Part shown: positions 12,001 to 22,381 of the stretch, one piece after another
Numbering within the stretch: position 1 is the first letter of the stretch
How the letters are laid out: each line of letters starts with the position of its first letter
From: Brachionus manjavacas
Lineage: Eukaryota; Rotifera; Eurotatoria; Ploima; Brachionidae
NCBI GenBank assembly: GCA_019054805.1
Contig: JAHQIY010000012.1
Span: 2,108,001 to 2,172,000, forward strand
Reading direction: 5' to 3'
DNA: 64,000 nt
The notes under the pieces: generated by a model
What the model was told of the DNA's origin: nothing
The model's database searches: none
Seen by the model: the letters and a program-made list of their open reading frames with translations, nothing else
Program-made: the position numbers and the translations under genes

Positions 12001-14469
12001 ACAAAACCAACTATTAAAAAAAATTACAAAATTATCCAGTTGTCCATTCTCATAAGCGCCGAATTCACCAAAATTTCTGGATACCTAATTAAAAGTCCAG
12101 ATGTAACTAAAAACAATTGTTTTTAAAAAAAATTCGTATTTTTGGGTATTTTTTCCAAAAATTTTTTTCTTAAGGAGATAAACTGTTTTTAAGAATTTTA
12201 AATGTTAGCACAATATTATCTTCAGATATGAGACATTAAAAAAAAATTTATCTTTCAAATCAAGCTCTGGAGCTTATTTAAATGTAGCAGATTTAAAATA
12301 AGTATCAGACTTTGTTTCAAAATCTTTTAAGATCGTTTCATTCCCATAATGCCAAGTTTCACATAAAAAAATTAAATCATTCGAACTCAGAAATTCAAAT
12401 ATATAAGAAAAGTTGCTATTTACGTTTTTACCGTTTAAATTCACAATTCTGATTTCTCTTTCAATATTATTATTTTTATTTTCTTTTATTGAATCTTTGC
12501 TCTTGATTTCCACGGATGCAATATCGAAAGGGCGAATTCTCGTCAAGTTCCTTATTTAATTTGTTTCTTTCTTGTCCTAGTTCAAAGTTTAGTTTTCTTT
12601 CTGCCTCTGTTAAATCTGGACTGATGTATACATTTTTATGACATTCTTTGAATCTAAGTTTTTTCGCGGCTAGTAGTACTGGGTTTCTAATGCTTTGGTC
12701 AGAAAGTTCTACAAGTATAGGTCCTGGCTTATTTTGGTCTTTTGATCTTAGTCTCCTCGTATAGACTGGTTTCACTTCAGGTATATCAGCATATAGAAAA
12801 ATTTCATTGACCTTTCTCTCATCTTCATCTTTTTTTTCGCTGAGGCTTTCTTTATGTGACTCAGAAATACCATAGATCATAATATTCTTTTTCCTCTTTT
12901 CTCGTTCCTTAAATTCACTGATAGTTGCATTTTCAGCTAACAATTGTTCAACTGTTTTTTTTGCGTTTTTGATTCCTCTACTAGCTACTTGTACCCAACT
13001 ACTACTATTAATGGTTGTTGTTGATTTTGTTTCTTTTACATCATTTTTCAATATTTCAATTTGATTTAAGTTTTCCGTACCTTTGCTCTGAAGTTGTTCC
13101 ACTCTTTTTTCTAGTTTCTCAAAAATCTGACCATAGTATTCGACTTTTTTTGATAGTTCTTCTGTAGCTTTATCTTTCGTTTTGATAATCCATTCAAGAT
13201 CCTCCAGCACTATCACTCGATTCTTCAGGTTTGTAAATTCATCCATTTCTATGAATCGAGAATCCGACGGGCTTTCTTCAGGACTTGTCCTTGATCTGGC
13301 ACGTTTTGAGGTCTCCGAACATATTGCTGCTTTGTGTGTTGTGGAGTTCTTAATAGAGTTGACCCAGTGTAAGAATTTTTGTCAAAAATTTATGATCAAA
13401 TATTAATTATGTAGTTATCAACTGATCACTTAACCTAAGAGACCCGGAAAATGTATTTGGCGCTTTGAAAAAATATTATGGTACAAAAAAATTTTTTAGG
13501 GGATAAACGCAAAAAAATTAAGTTAAATATAAAGATTTATTCATTGTAGCATATGAAAATTATTCTCGCATATAATAAAATTAGTTAAGCAAAAAAAAAA
13601 CATAACTTAATCAATATTCAAAGCTGACCTGGTCTTTTCCTTGGACAAAGATTTTTTATGCCTAGTTATAACATTATTTTTAATGTGTCGAAACCCCTCG
13701 TCCTAAAAATAATTGAAAATAAATTGTGACACTTACTTGCAGAAGTTAAATGATATTGAGATAAAATTTCTTTAAAAATTTGTTTAACTTAATTTAAAAA
13801 AAATTAATTGAATCTAGAAATTGGCTTTTTAAATATAAAATTTTAAATCGACGAATATTTAAAATAAAAAATCAAAATTAAATTTTTTTCTGATTCAATG
13901 AGTTATTTTCTCTTTTTTAATTTAAAGTGATTTTCAATTTCAGATCACCTTTTCTCATCTAATTTAATTAAAATCTATTTAGAGAACATTTTTTTATTTA
14001 AAAATTAAATAAAAATTAAATATGAAAAAAATTAATGAAAATTTTACTTATTTGCTAGCAAAGCCCAGCTAATAAATTATGATCTTGATTGTTCTTTGCC
14101 AAAATTTTGAGTAGTTATTTCATTATCAAAATATTTAAGCATTCTTTTATTGTTGAGCAAAATATTTATGAAAAAATAAAACTGAGTCACATTTACGACG
14201 TGTAGTCTCATGTACTCATAATTAAAATAATTTTAAAATTTTTCTTAAAATTTATGCATTGAAAAAAATAGTTTTAATAAATAATTTTTTTTTAGCCGAA
14301 CTGTTATGCAAAAATTATAACAATCGAAGGCCACAAGAAAATAGTGATCTATTCAAGGAGAGAAATAAAGCGAAATGAAGAAATAACCTACGATTACAAA
14401 TTTCCGCTCGAGGACACAAAAATACCGTGTCGGTGCGGAACAGCCAATTGTAAAGGCACGCTCAACTAG
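80..14469 (+). CDS. SETD1: SETD1/Set1-type histone H3K4 methyltransferase (3 exons)
   Basis: Catalytic subunit of a COMPASS-type complex that methylates histone H3 lysine 4 in the nucleus. Exons are 80-1930, 4327-5451 and 14296-14469, all joined in phase 0, giving 1049 aa; an in-frame TGA at 68-70 makes ATG 80 the start. Seen in order: Ser-rich N-terminus; RRM at about residues 97-185 ([15 protein letters not shown]), typical of SETD1 and absent from MLL proteins; proline-rich stretch; Arg/Ser-rich region at about 330-380; acidic region; N-SET at about 740 on, preceded by a WIN-like A-R-R-T (EFARRTRA) that may bind WDR5; SET at about 907-1030 ([29 protein letters not shown]); post-SET CRCG..NCKGTLN ending at the stop, as in SETD1. 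It is shorter than vertebrate SETD1 (about 1700-1970 aa) because of short linkers. A poly(A) signal AATAAA lies at 14527. A small extra exon in intron 1 cannot be excluded. Family assignment is secure. Confidence 0.93.
2547..2697. mobile_element. small MITE with terminal inverted repeats
   Basis: The left end AAAATGCTTAAT is matched in reverse complement by the right end ATTAAGCATTTT, and similarity continues inward for about 30 bp. There is no coding capacity and no clear target duplication. The superfamily is unknown. Confidence 0.5.
2970..3430. mobile_element. MITE of the ACGTAA-rich type
   Basis: Inverted arms rich in TTTACGTAA words flank an interior with a second inverted pair, AAATATAAAAAGGGCC near 3116 and GGCCCTTTTTATATTT near 3367. 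CAATGATA near the left end and its complement near 3420 suggest the termini, but exact ends and target duplication were not resolved. Confidence 0.5.
5690..5890 (-). mobile_element. LINE reverse-transcriptase 3' remnant
   Basis: On the minus strand the translation contains [13 protein letters not shown] followed by a Phe/Lys-type continuation. This is the stereotyped C-terminal end of Jockey/CR1-group LINE polyproteins. It is frameshifted and truncated, with no 5' part nearby. Confidence 0.6.
6153..8162. mobile_element. 2-kb DNA element with about 70-bp inverted termini
   Basis: The left end (GGAAATTAAC, then CATCTGATATCATATGATAT and GGCCATTAGC) is matched in reverse complement at 8085-8160, with scattered mismatches. 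It is flanked by TA on the left; the right terminal bases are divergent. No transposase reading frame remains. A piggyBac-like MITE (6503-7071) sits inside, so this element is the older one. Confidence 0.6.
6503..7071. mobile_element. piggyBac-like MITE with TTAA target duplication
   Basis: TTAA at 6499-6502 is followed by CACTAGAAGCACC; the other end, GGTGCTTCTGGTG, is followed by TTAA at 7072-7075. The inverted repeat continues inward through GAGTCAAAATGAC. TTAA duplications with a CAC/CCY start are the hallmark of piggyBac. A third copy of the terminus (GGTGCTTCTAG) lies internally near 6880, so the element may be a partial tandem or an insertion into itself. Noncoding. Confidence 0.75.
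8835..8900 (+). mobile_element. solo 3' tail of LINE family A
   Basis: Contains TTTATTCTGAAGGAGCTC followed by a GTACA-like word and an A-rich TAAAAATA tail. The same 3' end occurs at about 32620, 34990 (inverted) and 60905, where it follows recognisable LINE coding sequence. Only the last part is kept here, a typical 5'-truncated insertion. Confidence 0.5.
9265..9985 (-). mobile_element. LINE (CR1/Jockey-like) RT C-terminal fragment with (TTA)n tail
   Basis: Minus-strand translation gives the thumb and C-terminal region of a [26 protein letters not shown], then [45 protein letters not shown] and [16 protein letters not shown] frame break at about 9750 interrupts it. The 3' end is an ATT/AAT microsatellite at 9278-9295. 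It is 5'-truncated and lies antisense in the SETD1 intron. Confidence 0.85.
12260..13400 (-). mobile_element. LINE 5' half: ORF1 protein and start of endonuclease
   Basis: Minus strand. The first frame (about 13390 to 12476) encodes a basic leader ([12 protein letters not shown]), a coiled coil rich in Leu/Lys/Glu, then a conserved region ([41 protein letters not shown]) like the ORF1 proteins of CR1/Jockey-group LINEs with a baculovirus FP-like fold. No ATG precedes the leader; the first Met is at 13246. An overlapping second frame (12546-12274) has the opening of an APE-type endonuclease ([17 protein letters not shown]) and then breaks off. The reverse transcriptase is absent. This reversed 5'-only retention is unusual for a LINE. 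Confidence 0.7.
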
Positions 14470-15098
14470 CGGCACCCATATTATGCCCTTCTCATTTTAT
14501 TTGTAATTATTGCCTCATATTTGATAAATAAAAAAAACTAAAATTGTGTCAATGGTCTTTAATCAGAGCTTGTTATTTATTGTTTAGTATGGCTTAGATT
14601 TCATTGATTATTAAAAAATTTCGTCTATTTTTGTTTCGTTTTTTTTTTTTTTTTTTAATTAAATAAAATCTCCAGTTAGTGTAAGTGTCTGACACAGTGC
14701 CGAGGTTTGCTACGATTGATCGACTTTCGAACTTTGTGTATCATTTCCTTTTATTTAAAGTCTGTTTTTTTTGTTTATAATTTGTTTATTTTTTTATTAT
14801 AGAGGCACATATATAAATATTATAAAGCACAGTATTCGAAAATTCTAGAATAAAAATAAAATAAATTTAATTGATTCGGTTTTTATTTTTTATGTGTTGC
14901 GTCAAAAATACCTTGACTTGCGTGACATTTTTGTCCGAAGCCGATACAGGGTACACTCAATTATTGTTTTTTTATTTTTTTGTTAAATAATTAAATAAAA
15001 AACTTTTCACAATCTAGTCTAAAAATTTTTTGATCATTTAATTTAAAAAGAAATATTCCTCGAACGTAATTTACTAATTTAAATGTATATTGAGGTAA

Positions 15099-15482
15099 AG
15101 ACAATGAGAATATTAAAAAGTTAAAATCCTTTCTGTACTTTTTATACTTTATCATAATTTAAATTTATTAGTCCTTGTTCCTTTTTATACTTTCTGGACT
15201 TTTTGTGCTTAATGGTAATAAAAAATGGTTTTAATTAATCAATTTTTTAAATATCAATTTAAAATTTTACTAATATTCTTTTTCCTCCAGCATACCCGAA
15301 TCCCTAAACCAGGACTCCGCCTCGGACCCCATTTAAGTTTTAATTTATCATTTGCATTCATTTTAAATTATAATAAAGTACAAAAAGTACAAAAAAGAAC
15401 AGGGCCAAATAAATTTAAATTTTGATAAGTACAAAAAGTAGAAAAAGGAAAATGTTTTTTTAAAAGTTTGATCTCATTGTCT
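15099..15482. mobile_element. MITE with about 100-bp inverted arms
   Basis: AGACAATGAGA at the left is mirrored by TCTCATTGTCT at the right. The arms continue with CTTTTTATACTTT-type words and AATTTAAATTTATT. The interior is short and noncoding. No target duplication is evident and the superfamily is unknown. Confidence 0.6.
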
Positions 15483-16364
15483 ATCCATGTAAATGGTAAT
15501 ATTTGATTTTAAAACACTTTTATCAAAGACTGTGTAGTTGATTAAAAAAAATTTGAAAAAAATGAAAATTATCCTCACAAGCTCTTAAAAAAAATAAAAT
15601 AAGATTCTTTAAATTTAAAAAGCTTGATTTTTAATTTTTTCAGTTTATTGTATTTTAAAGCAAATAGTTGTTTAAAATTAAGTCTGTTAAATAAAATTTT
15701 GAAATCATTCTTTATTTTATTGAACCACTAGATGTTCCAGGTAGCTAAAATTAGGTTGATTATTGTTCAAAAGGTAAGAATCCGGATTTTTCAGATACCA
15801 AAAAAAGACAATCTAAAATAAACAGATTTAACAGCTTTTGCATACATATTTTTAAATATGATTTTTTTTCTCAAAAAAAAAAAGAAATTTTCAATATTAA
15901 AAAAATTATATTTGAAAAACATAATTTTTTTTTACTCTTGTTAAGGAATGAAAATAGATGGTATTTACAATGCACGTCTTATGACTCTATCTAGTCGGAC
16001 TTCTTGGTCTTACTCGAGGTTTTCGAATTTAAACAACAAAAGTTTAAGTAATAACTTTTTTTGGACACCAAGTCCGAATCCAAAAACTTGACAAAAAACC
16101 CTTGAAAATTTTAAAATGCAATCAGTAGAGAATTTGACAAGGTAAATAGAGAATAAATAAATAATGCATTACAAATTTTTTGTTTATTTTTAATAAAAAA
16201 ATTTGAAAATCAAATTTTAGAGAGTCCGTCAAAATTAATGATGTTTAGAGAAGCCTTAATAATTCTCGGCTAAGGTTCTTTAACTAATTTCTTATCAGAC
16301 TCAGTATTATTGCTTAGCTTTTATTGCTGCTACAGTCTATTCCATTTCAAATCATTTTTAACAA

Positions 16365-17330
16365 AATTAATTTCTAGTCAACGAAGATCATTGATATAAA
16401 TTATGAATAGGATTGGACCAAGAACGGATCCTTTTGGTACTCCGATCGTCACTTCCTCCCAAATGGATGCATCATTTCCAGTGTTGTTTAAAAGTCCCAA
16501 ATTAAAGTCCTAGTCCAGACTTTTTTTCTTTTTATTTTCAAAAGTAATGTGTTTAACTTTAAGATTAGAGAGATTTAAATGAGTATTGTTTTGAAAAAAT
16601 TGAATCTAAATAATAATTAAAAAAGGCACATTATTTTAAAAAGTGAATTTTGTTGAAAATTTTAGAAATGTTCTAAAAATTGTCCTTTTATCCAAAGTAA
16701 CCAAGATTTGGACAATTATTATTTTAACACATTTTAAGAATTTTCTAGTAATGATATTGATTGCAAAAAAAATTGTTAAGTTTTTGGACTTTTGGAAAAA
16801 AAGCAAAAAAAAAAAAAAAAAATTGGCAAGTTTTTTTTTCTATTTTACATTTCTAAAAATAATTGCGTAATTATATTTCAAATTTTTACATGCTTAAGTA
16901 TTGAGTTTTAATGAAACAACGTAATTTCAAAATTTCAAAAAAGTTAAATAGAAAAAAAAACTTGCCAATTACTTTTGAAAAAAAAAAAGTCCGGACTTGG
17001 ACTTGACTTGATACTTGTGACTTTTAAACAACTCTGATCATGTCTGGTCTCTGTGACTTCATTACATAAAACAACTCTTTTTTCCCAAATCAAAAACGAC
17101 CATTTATCGCATATGATTGAAGTTTTGTTATCTTTTTCCAATGAGGAACTTTATAAAAGTCCTTTGAGAATTCAGTTTACACAATTTCTTCATTTTTGCC
17201 TTTTTCATATATAATATATCAGAGATAGATTTCTCAGTTAGAAAACCATGCTGTTTAATAGAAATTAATTTGTGTTTTAGTAAACAGTTCATTATTTCTT
17301 CCCTTAACATTTTTTCCATTCATTACCTTT
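16365..17330 (-). mobile_element. LINE reverse-transcriptase fragment, split by a MITE
   Basis: Reading the minus strand from 17330: EEIMNCLLKHKLISIKQHGF, then KRVVLCNEVTETRHD; after a MITE (16479-17036) the frame resumes with IWEEVTIGVPKGSVLGPILF and IYINDL near 16370. These are RT blocks from the QHGF to the GVPQGSVLGPLLF/INDL regions. The catalytic YADD is not found. The MITE target duplication lies inside this coding sequence. Confidence 0.75.
16479..17036. mobile_element. hAT-like MITE (558 bp) with 8-bp TSD, inside a LINE
   Basis: Termini CAGTGTTGTTTAAAAGTCCC on the left and, in reverse complement, CAGAGTTGTTTAAAAGTCAC on the right. Flanking 8-mers ATCATTTC (16471-16478) and ATCATGTC (17037-17044) match at 7 of 8 bases. 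CAG termini with 8-bp duplications indicate hAT. Related copies are at 24196-24297 and 54578-55822. No transposase. Confidence 0.75.
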
Positions 17331-17333
17331 CCT

Positions 17334-17378
17334 TTAAATAATTCCTTTTATAAATGATTTATAAAAGGAATTATTTAA
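17334..17378. repeat. perfect palindrome, 22-bp arms
   Basis: Arms 17334-17355 and 17357-17378 are exact reverse complements around a single G at 17356. It sits immediately beside the LINE end at 17330. It may be a cruciform-prone junction or the relic of a foldback event. Confidence 0.85.
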
Positions 17379-20179
17379 TTCAAGCAGATTTTAAAATTTA
17401 TAGTAAGACGGCCTAACCGGGTCACCTATTTTTTTAATAATTTTCCTAAAGACTCAGTAACGATAGAAAATGCGAAATTTAATCACTCATTTAGTCCGAA
17501 ATTTTTGGGTCAACCGGTTAGCTGCTGGGGTTAATGAGGTGACCATCTATTTTTAAAAAAAGTAATATGGGTTAAATGAGTTATTTTCAAGGTTTATTTT
17601 GTGAATTTTGGCACTAATTAGGTGATACCCTATTAACCGAATTGGCCCAAAAATTCACCTCTTTAAAAAGTCCGTCTAAAAAAAATGTAAAAATTTTTTT
17701 CTTTAGCAAATTCGTTGAACATTTTTTAGATTAAATGGCAAAAAAGGTGATTTAAATAAAATTAAAATATCTGGCATCTAAACCCTAAACCAAATACATA
17801 ATTTGATAGAAAATCACGCATTTTGACCAATTTTATTTTTTGACTCAAAAAAAATTGGAAAAAAAATTTTTTACTACAAGCTGTTTTTTTATTTAAATTT
17901 TCTGGACACTCAATTACTTATTTTTAGAAAAAAAAATCCTAATGCCTATAGAAAATTAACAATTTTCTAAGCTAATTTAAAAGTTGTCACCTGTAATAAA
18001 CGTGGTTTTTGTTTATTATCTTTCTGAGCATAGACGAGTATTAATTCAATAACTCCCGCTATGATTTTGTTGAGAGACCAAACAATAAAAGAAGAAACTT
18101 TTAAAGGATAAATCTTTATTTGAAATAAATTGGAATCTCTCTCTAATAAGTGAAAAACAAGCATTTAAATATGAAAAATTATGACTAGAAAATAATAACT
18201 ACTGTAACTGTTAAAAATAATATTGTAACTGTTTATAACTCAAATTTAATATGACATTAAATTTGGGTTATAACACACCCCGTTCACACATAAAATATTT
18301 AGGTTGTCTTACTATAATTTTATGTTCATTATAAACCCATTTTCAATCAAAAATGAATTAATTATTAAATTTTTTAAATTATAGATTTGATTGAAAATAA
18401 AAATTTTAAAAAATTATCAAATATTGTGAACAATGAGCAAAATAAGAATCAAAAAGAGTCGGAAAAACGCATTGGGCATTAAAGTATTAAAAAAATTTTT
18501 AATTGTAATTTTAAAACAAAAAAAAAATTAAAAGACTTTTTTCGTATTTTAATTTGACTTTATTTATAAAATCAAGAAAATTTATTTTGCTTACACCTTT
18601 TATTGAAAATTTTAAGTTTTTATTTGTTTTTACGGATCAGATGTAATTTTCTTCATGTTCATTAAAATAATAAGCCATAATAATGTGTATGCCACATTCC
18701 ATGTAGTTCGGGGAACCTGAATACATAATAGCTTAGTATTTTTTTTTGTTAAGTTGTAAAAAAAATGTTCCAGTATACAAAATTAAACCAAATTTTGAAC
18801 AGTTATTTAGTATCATCTAATTTTTAAAAAATATAAAATAATTGTTTCTAGTATGATTAAAATGATTAAAATGAGCCCCTGATCATTTTTCAATTACTTT
18901 TTGATCAAAAGTTATCTTAAAAAAGACACTGAAATTTGCCTTTTTTATTTTTTTTCAAAAATATTAGGTATCCATATACTTTTTGCAATATCTTGCGAAG
19001 CGAATAATTCCATCTTTCGACATAGTTTACCCAATATGATTAACATGTAACTTTTTTTTTAACAGGCTTAGTAAATCTTTTTTAACTCCTTCCAATTGTT
19101 TATTTTCTTCTTGACTGTCGGAAGCCAAGCACTGATGGCACAATATGTTCTTACTGATGCTTCAACTTAGGGGTCTTAGCTGACCTTTTTTGAATAATTT
19201 TGCCAGTTGACCAATTGACCAAATGTTATGTTTTCTCTCTTTTCAATCAATTCTATTCCATGCAATTTTTTAGTGTTTTTTATGAAAAATCATTATAATT
19301 TCTTTGACCAGAAAATGTCTCATTTTGCAAAGAATTAAAAAGTGTGATGATAATAAATAATGTGTTTTTCTCAATGGATAGAACTTGTAACACAATTTTT
19401 TTCTTTTTAATAATTTTTTTAAAGACTATTTTTAACACTTAACAGCTTACATGATGAAATACTGAAGTTTCAAATCGAATTTTAAGATCAAAACGATTAT
19501 TTAAAATTTTAAAACTTAATTAATCTAATGATTTTGAAAATTTTTAACAAAACATTACTTGACATTTTATGCTTATGCTTCATTATCAAATTAACATCAA
19601 CATAAATCTCTAATTGATCTCTAATTTTTTTAACAAAAACAATCAGCAATTTGAAATGTATTATGGGACAATAAAAAGATTGTTATAACTAATTCTTTAT
19701 TAATGACAAGAAGATATATAATAAAAAAAAGAGTTGCTTAAATATTGAATCATGTACGTGACAAGATTCTTTTAAAGAATAAAGATGCATTTGCAAATTA
19801 CCAAATAAGGTAAAATGAAATTTAATAAGTTTTAGTTGATGAAAAATTCAAGAAATCAACTAATAATATGACAAATTTAAATAATTCAGGTTAAGTTAAT
19901 TCAAAAATTCAAACTTAAATAATGTTATTTTTCCACTTAAATAAATTATAATTTTTAAAACAGTAAATTTTTTTGTTTTTAAAAGTAAGTTTTGATTAAA
20001 ATCAATTAAAACATTTAAGCTTATTAAAGTTCGATCATAAGGGATATTTTAAAATTTAAAAAATGAAAATAAACTTGACATGTCAAGTAATTGCTTTGGA
20101 AAAAATTATTTCTTTTCTATTATTAAAAAAATATTACAATTTATATTTTGATCTTTTGATCTTGATCTCAAGCTTCAAT

Positions 20180-20760
20180 TTGCCTACATGATAATTTTTT
20201 TTATAGCCAAATTGGTTAGAATGAATTCCATTAAAGCAGTCCATTTACTTAGTTAAAGAGTTCCAAGGATCGTAGTAAGTGTAGTTGAGACTGATATTGG
20301 ACGAATATCAAAAAACACCTTTTTTAGAATAGATGTAACCATGGACATTAAACATTAAATTGACTTGGTAAATATCCTAATACAGTACTGCTATGATTTT
20401 TTGTTTTTATGTAATTTTACGTGAAATTCCGTAAAATGTTGTAAATAGTAAATAGTTGTGAAAAAAAGAGATTTTCTTATTCCGAATTCAGGCCCAATAA
20501 ATTTAATAAGTCAAAAAATGTCAAAATTCTCAAAAAAGTAGTATTTTTTGGAATTTTTCCTTTTTAAAAACATTTACGTAATATCCGGTAATTTTACGTT
20601 AATTCAGGTAAAAACCGGTAAATCTACTTTGGTAATTTCACGTTAAATTACGTAAAACAGAAAATCATAGCAGTTCTGAAGAAGCCTTAAAGAATCATGT
20701 TAGAAGATATATCAAATTTTCGCATAAACCGAATAAGGTGTCTTTATAAAACCAAAATTT
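20180..20760 (-). mobile_element. degenerate LINE RT fragment interrupted by a MITE
   Basis: Minus-strand translation near 20230-20330 gives KGVFFDIRPISVSTTLTTIL, matching the conserved YRPISLLS-type RT block. Coding-like sequence appears to continue on the far side of a MITE at 20383-20678. It is strongly decayed. Confidence 0.45.
20383..20678. mobile_element. MITE with CAGAACTGC-type termini
   Basis: Starts CAGTACTGCTATGATTTT and ends with the complement of CAGAACTGCTATGATTTT. The interior shares CCGAATTCAGGCCCAA with the larger copies at 39715-40689 and 58372-59336, so it is a deletion derivative of that element. It is preceded by TA; the right flank is AA. Confidence 0.65.
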
Positions 20761-20814
20761 AAATCAAGTCAATAATATCGACTTAAATTTTTGTGACTTA
20801 TAAACAAGTCTGGC
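20760..20814. mobile_element. truncated end of the CAGACTTG hAT-like MITE family
   Basis: Reads GTGACTTATAAACAAGTCTG at its right end, the exact terminus of the element at 54578-55822. The left part is missing. Further fragments of this family occur elsewhere in the window. Confidence 0.5.
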
Positions 20815-21227
20815 TATTTCTACTGAAAAAATGAAGCATTTAATATTTTGATTTATTATTATTTAATAAAAAATTATCTTTTTTTTTTTAATTTTTAAAA
20901 TTTAATATTAAAATGGGCGTAAATAAAGAACGAAAATTAAAAGAGTTGTTCAAAAGGCAAAAGTCTGAAGTCAAGTCCAAATCGAGATGGAAGTTAAGTT
21001 TTTTACTTTCAAAATTCGTGCAAAGTTTTATAAAAAAAATTTAAAAAAATAAAATAAAAAAATGAATTTTTTTTTTGTTGAAAATTTTTTTTCACCCACT
21101 AATTTTATAAGACAAATTTGAAAACTTTAAATAAAATAGTAAAAAAAATTTTTTAGCTCGATAGCTCGCACATGTTAAAAACATAAGAAAAAAAATAATT
21201 TTCCTAATTTATAAAAATTTTGAAAAA

Positions 21228-22106
21228 ATGATCCGCCGTGCCGCAAGAGAACGTAGAGAATTCATCTACAGGAAAACAATCGAACAGCGCCAGAAAGCGA
21301 TCGAGGACAAGCGAGAACGCTTAAAGCATGCTTTGGAAGAAAACCGCCTAATACCAAGTGATTTGCGCAAAGATGCGCTGAATATTCAGAAAAACATTGA
21401 TTGGAAAGACCCTGGTGCTGATGGCATTTTGACGCATTACGATGACGAATACAAATGGGCCGGCGTTTCCGACCCAAAAATCATCATCACCACTTCTCAC
21501 ACACCAAGTTCAAGACTAAAACAATTTGCCAAAGAACTCAAACTAATATTCCCCAATTCGCAGCGCATCAACCGCGGCAATTACCAAACAAAACAGTTGA
21601 TTGAAGCATGCCGGTCTAATGAGTGCACAGATTTGGTTATAGTACACGAAACAAGAGGCCAGCCAGACTCCTTGCAAATATGTCACTTACCTTACGGACC
21701 TACTGCTTACTTTACATTGTACAATGTGATAATGAGACATGATATAGAAAATTGCGGCACCATGTCCGAGGCCTACCCTCATTTGATTTTCAACAATTTT
21801 ACCTCTCAATTGGGCAAGCGCTGCATCGACATACTCAAGTATTTGTTTCCGGTGCCCAAAGAAGAGTCCAAAAGAGTCATAACTTTTTCAAATAACCAGG
21901 ACTATGTTTCGTTCAGACATCACACATGGAAAAAGTCCGCCGAGAACAAAAATGACATTGATCTAAATGAAGTGGGGCCTAGATTTGAAATGAAGCTGTA
22001 CGAAATCAAATTGGGAACAATTGATAATGCGGACACTGCTGATTCCGAATGGAAACTGAGACCATACATGAATACTGCGAAAAAGAGAGAATTTTTGGCA
22101 AAATAA
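21228..22106 (+). CDS. IMP4: U3 small nucleolar RNP protein IMP4 (Brix domain)
   Basis: IMP4 works with MPP10 and IMP3 in the U3 snoRNP of the small-subunit processome, helping U3 pair with pre-rRNA for early nucleolar cleavages. The 292-aa product is close to the usual animal length (about 291). Seen: basic N-terminal helix (MIRRAARERREFIYRK), then a complete Brix domain at about residues 82-265 (KIIITTSHTPSSRLK, INRGNYQTKQLIEACRS, DLVIVHETRGQPDSL, CHLPYGPTAYFTLYNVIMRH, PHLIFNNFTSQLG, YVSFRHHTW) and the conserved C-terminus (GPRFEMKLYEIKLGT, MNTAKKREFL). It is intronless, and codon use is richer in G/C than the flanks. An AATAAA lies at 22135, 29 bp after the stop. Start is the first ATG after an A/T-rich leader. 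Identification is secure. Confidence 0.97.
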   Translation: MIRRAARERREFIYRKTIEQRQKAIEDKRERLKHALEENRLIPSDLRKDALNIQKNIDWKDPGADGILTHYDDEYKWAGVSDPKIIITTSHTPSSRLKQFAKELKLIFPNSQRINRGNYQTKQLIEACRSNECTDLVIVHETRGQPDSLQICHLPYGPTAYFTLYNVIMRHDIENCGTMSEAYPHLIFNNFTSQLGKRCIDILKYLFPVPKEESKRVITFSNNQDYVSFRHHTWKKSAENKNDIDLNEVGPRFEMKLYEIKLGTIDNADTADSEWKLRPYMNTAKKREFLAK

Positions 22107-22338
22107 TTTTTTTAAATTTGTTTTTTTTTTTTTAAATAAAGAATTTAAAAATATTATTTAGAATATTTAGAATCTTTTTTCTAAAGGTGTCAGTGTTTTA
22201 GGAATCGATCTTATCCTTGATTAATTGAATGTTAAAAAAAGTGGAAAAATTTTTCTAGTAATTTTTAAAATGTGCTAATTAAGAATGAAAAATTTGAATA
22301 AAATAGAAATTTGCTAAAATTTTTTTCGTAAAAAACTC

Positions 22339-22381
22339 GCTCCATTGATAGTTCATCCGCCAGTTTGACTATCAATGGAGC
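22339..22381. repeat. perfect hairpin, 14-bp stem and 15-nt loop
   Basis: GCTCCATTGATAGT at 22339-22352 is the exact complement of ACTATCAATGGAGC at 22368-22381. It is more GC-rich than its surroundings and lies about 230 bp past the IMP4 stop. It could be a structured RNA, the ends of a tiny element, or chance. Confidence 0.7.

Larger units (their letters stand above)
5452..14295 (+). other. SETD1 intron 2 (8.8 kb, TE-filled)
   Basis: Donor GTAAGT after the Asp codon of NHSCD; acceptor TTTTTTTTTAG at 14295. The intron splits the catalytic NHSC..PNC motif. It contains antisense LINE fragments (about 5690-5890, 9265-9985, 12260-13400), a 2-kb inverted-repeat element with a piggyBac-like MITE inside it, and a LINE 3' tail near 8840. 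About 9990-12260 and 13400-14295 are AT-rich and I recognise nothing in them. Confidence 0.85.
14470..21227. other. 6.8-kb intergenic region between SETD1 and IMP4
   Basis: No host gene is recognisable. It holds a MITE at 15099-15482, an antisense LINE interrupted by a hAT-like MITE at 16365-17330, a perfect palindrome at 17334-17378, a LINE/MITE nest at 20180-20760 and a hAT-MITE end at 20760-20814. A possible weak inverted-repeat element lies at about 17402-17685. The remaining sequence (15490-16360, 17690-20180) is AT-rich and uninformative. Confidence 0.6.

Noticed and set aside
17402-17685. Possible MITE with GACGG termini
   Set aside because: Inverted similarity is short and patchy and no target duplication was found.
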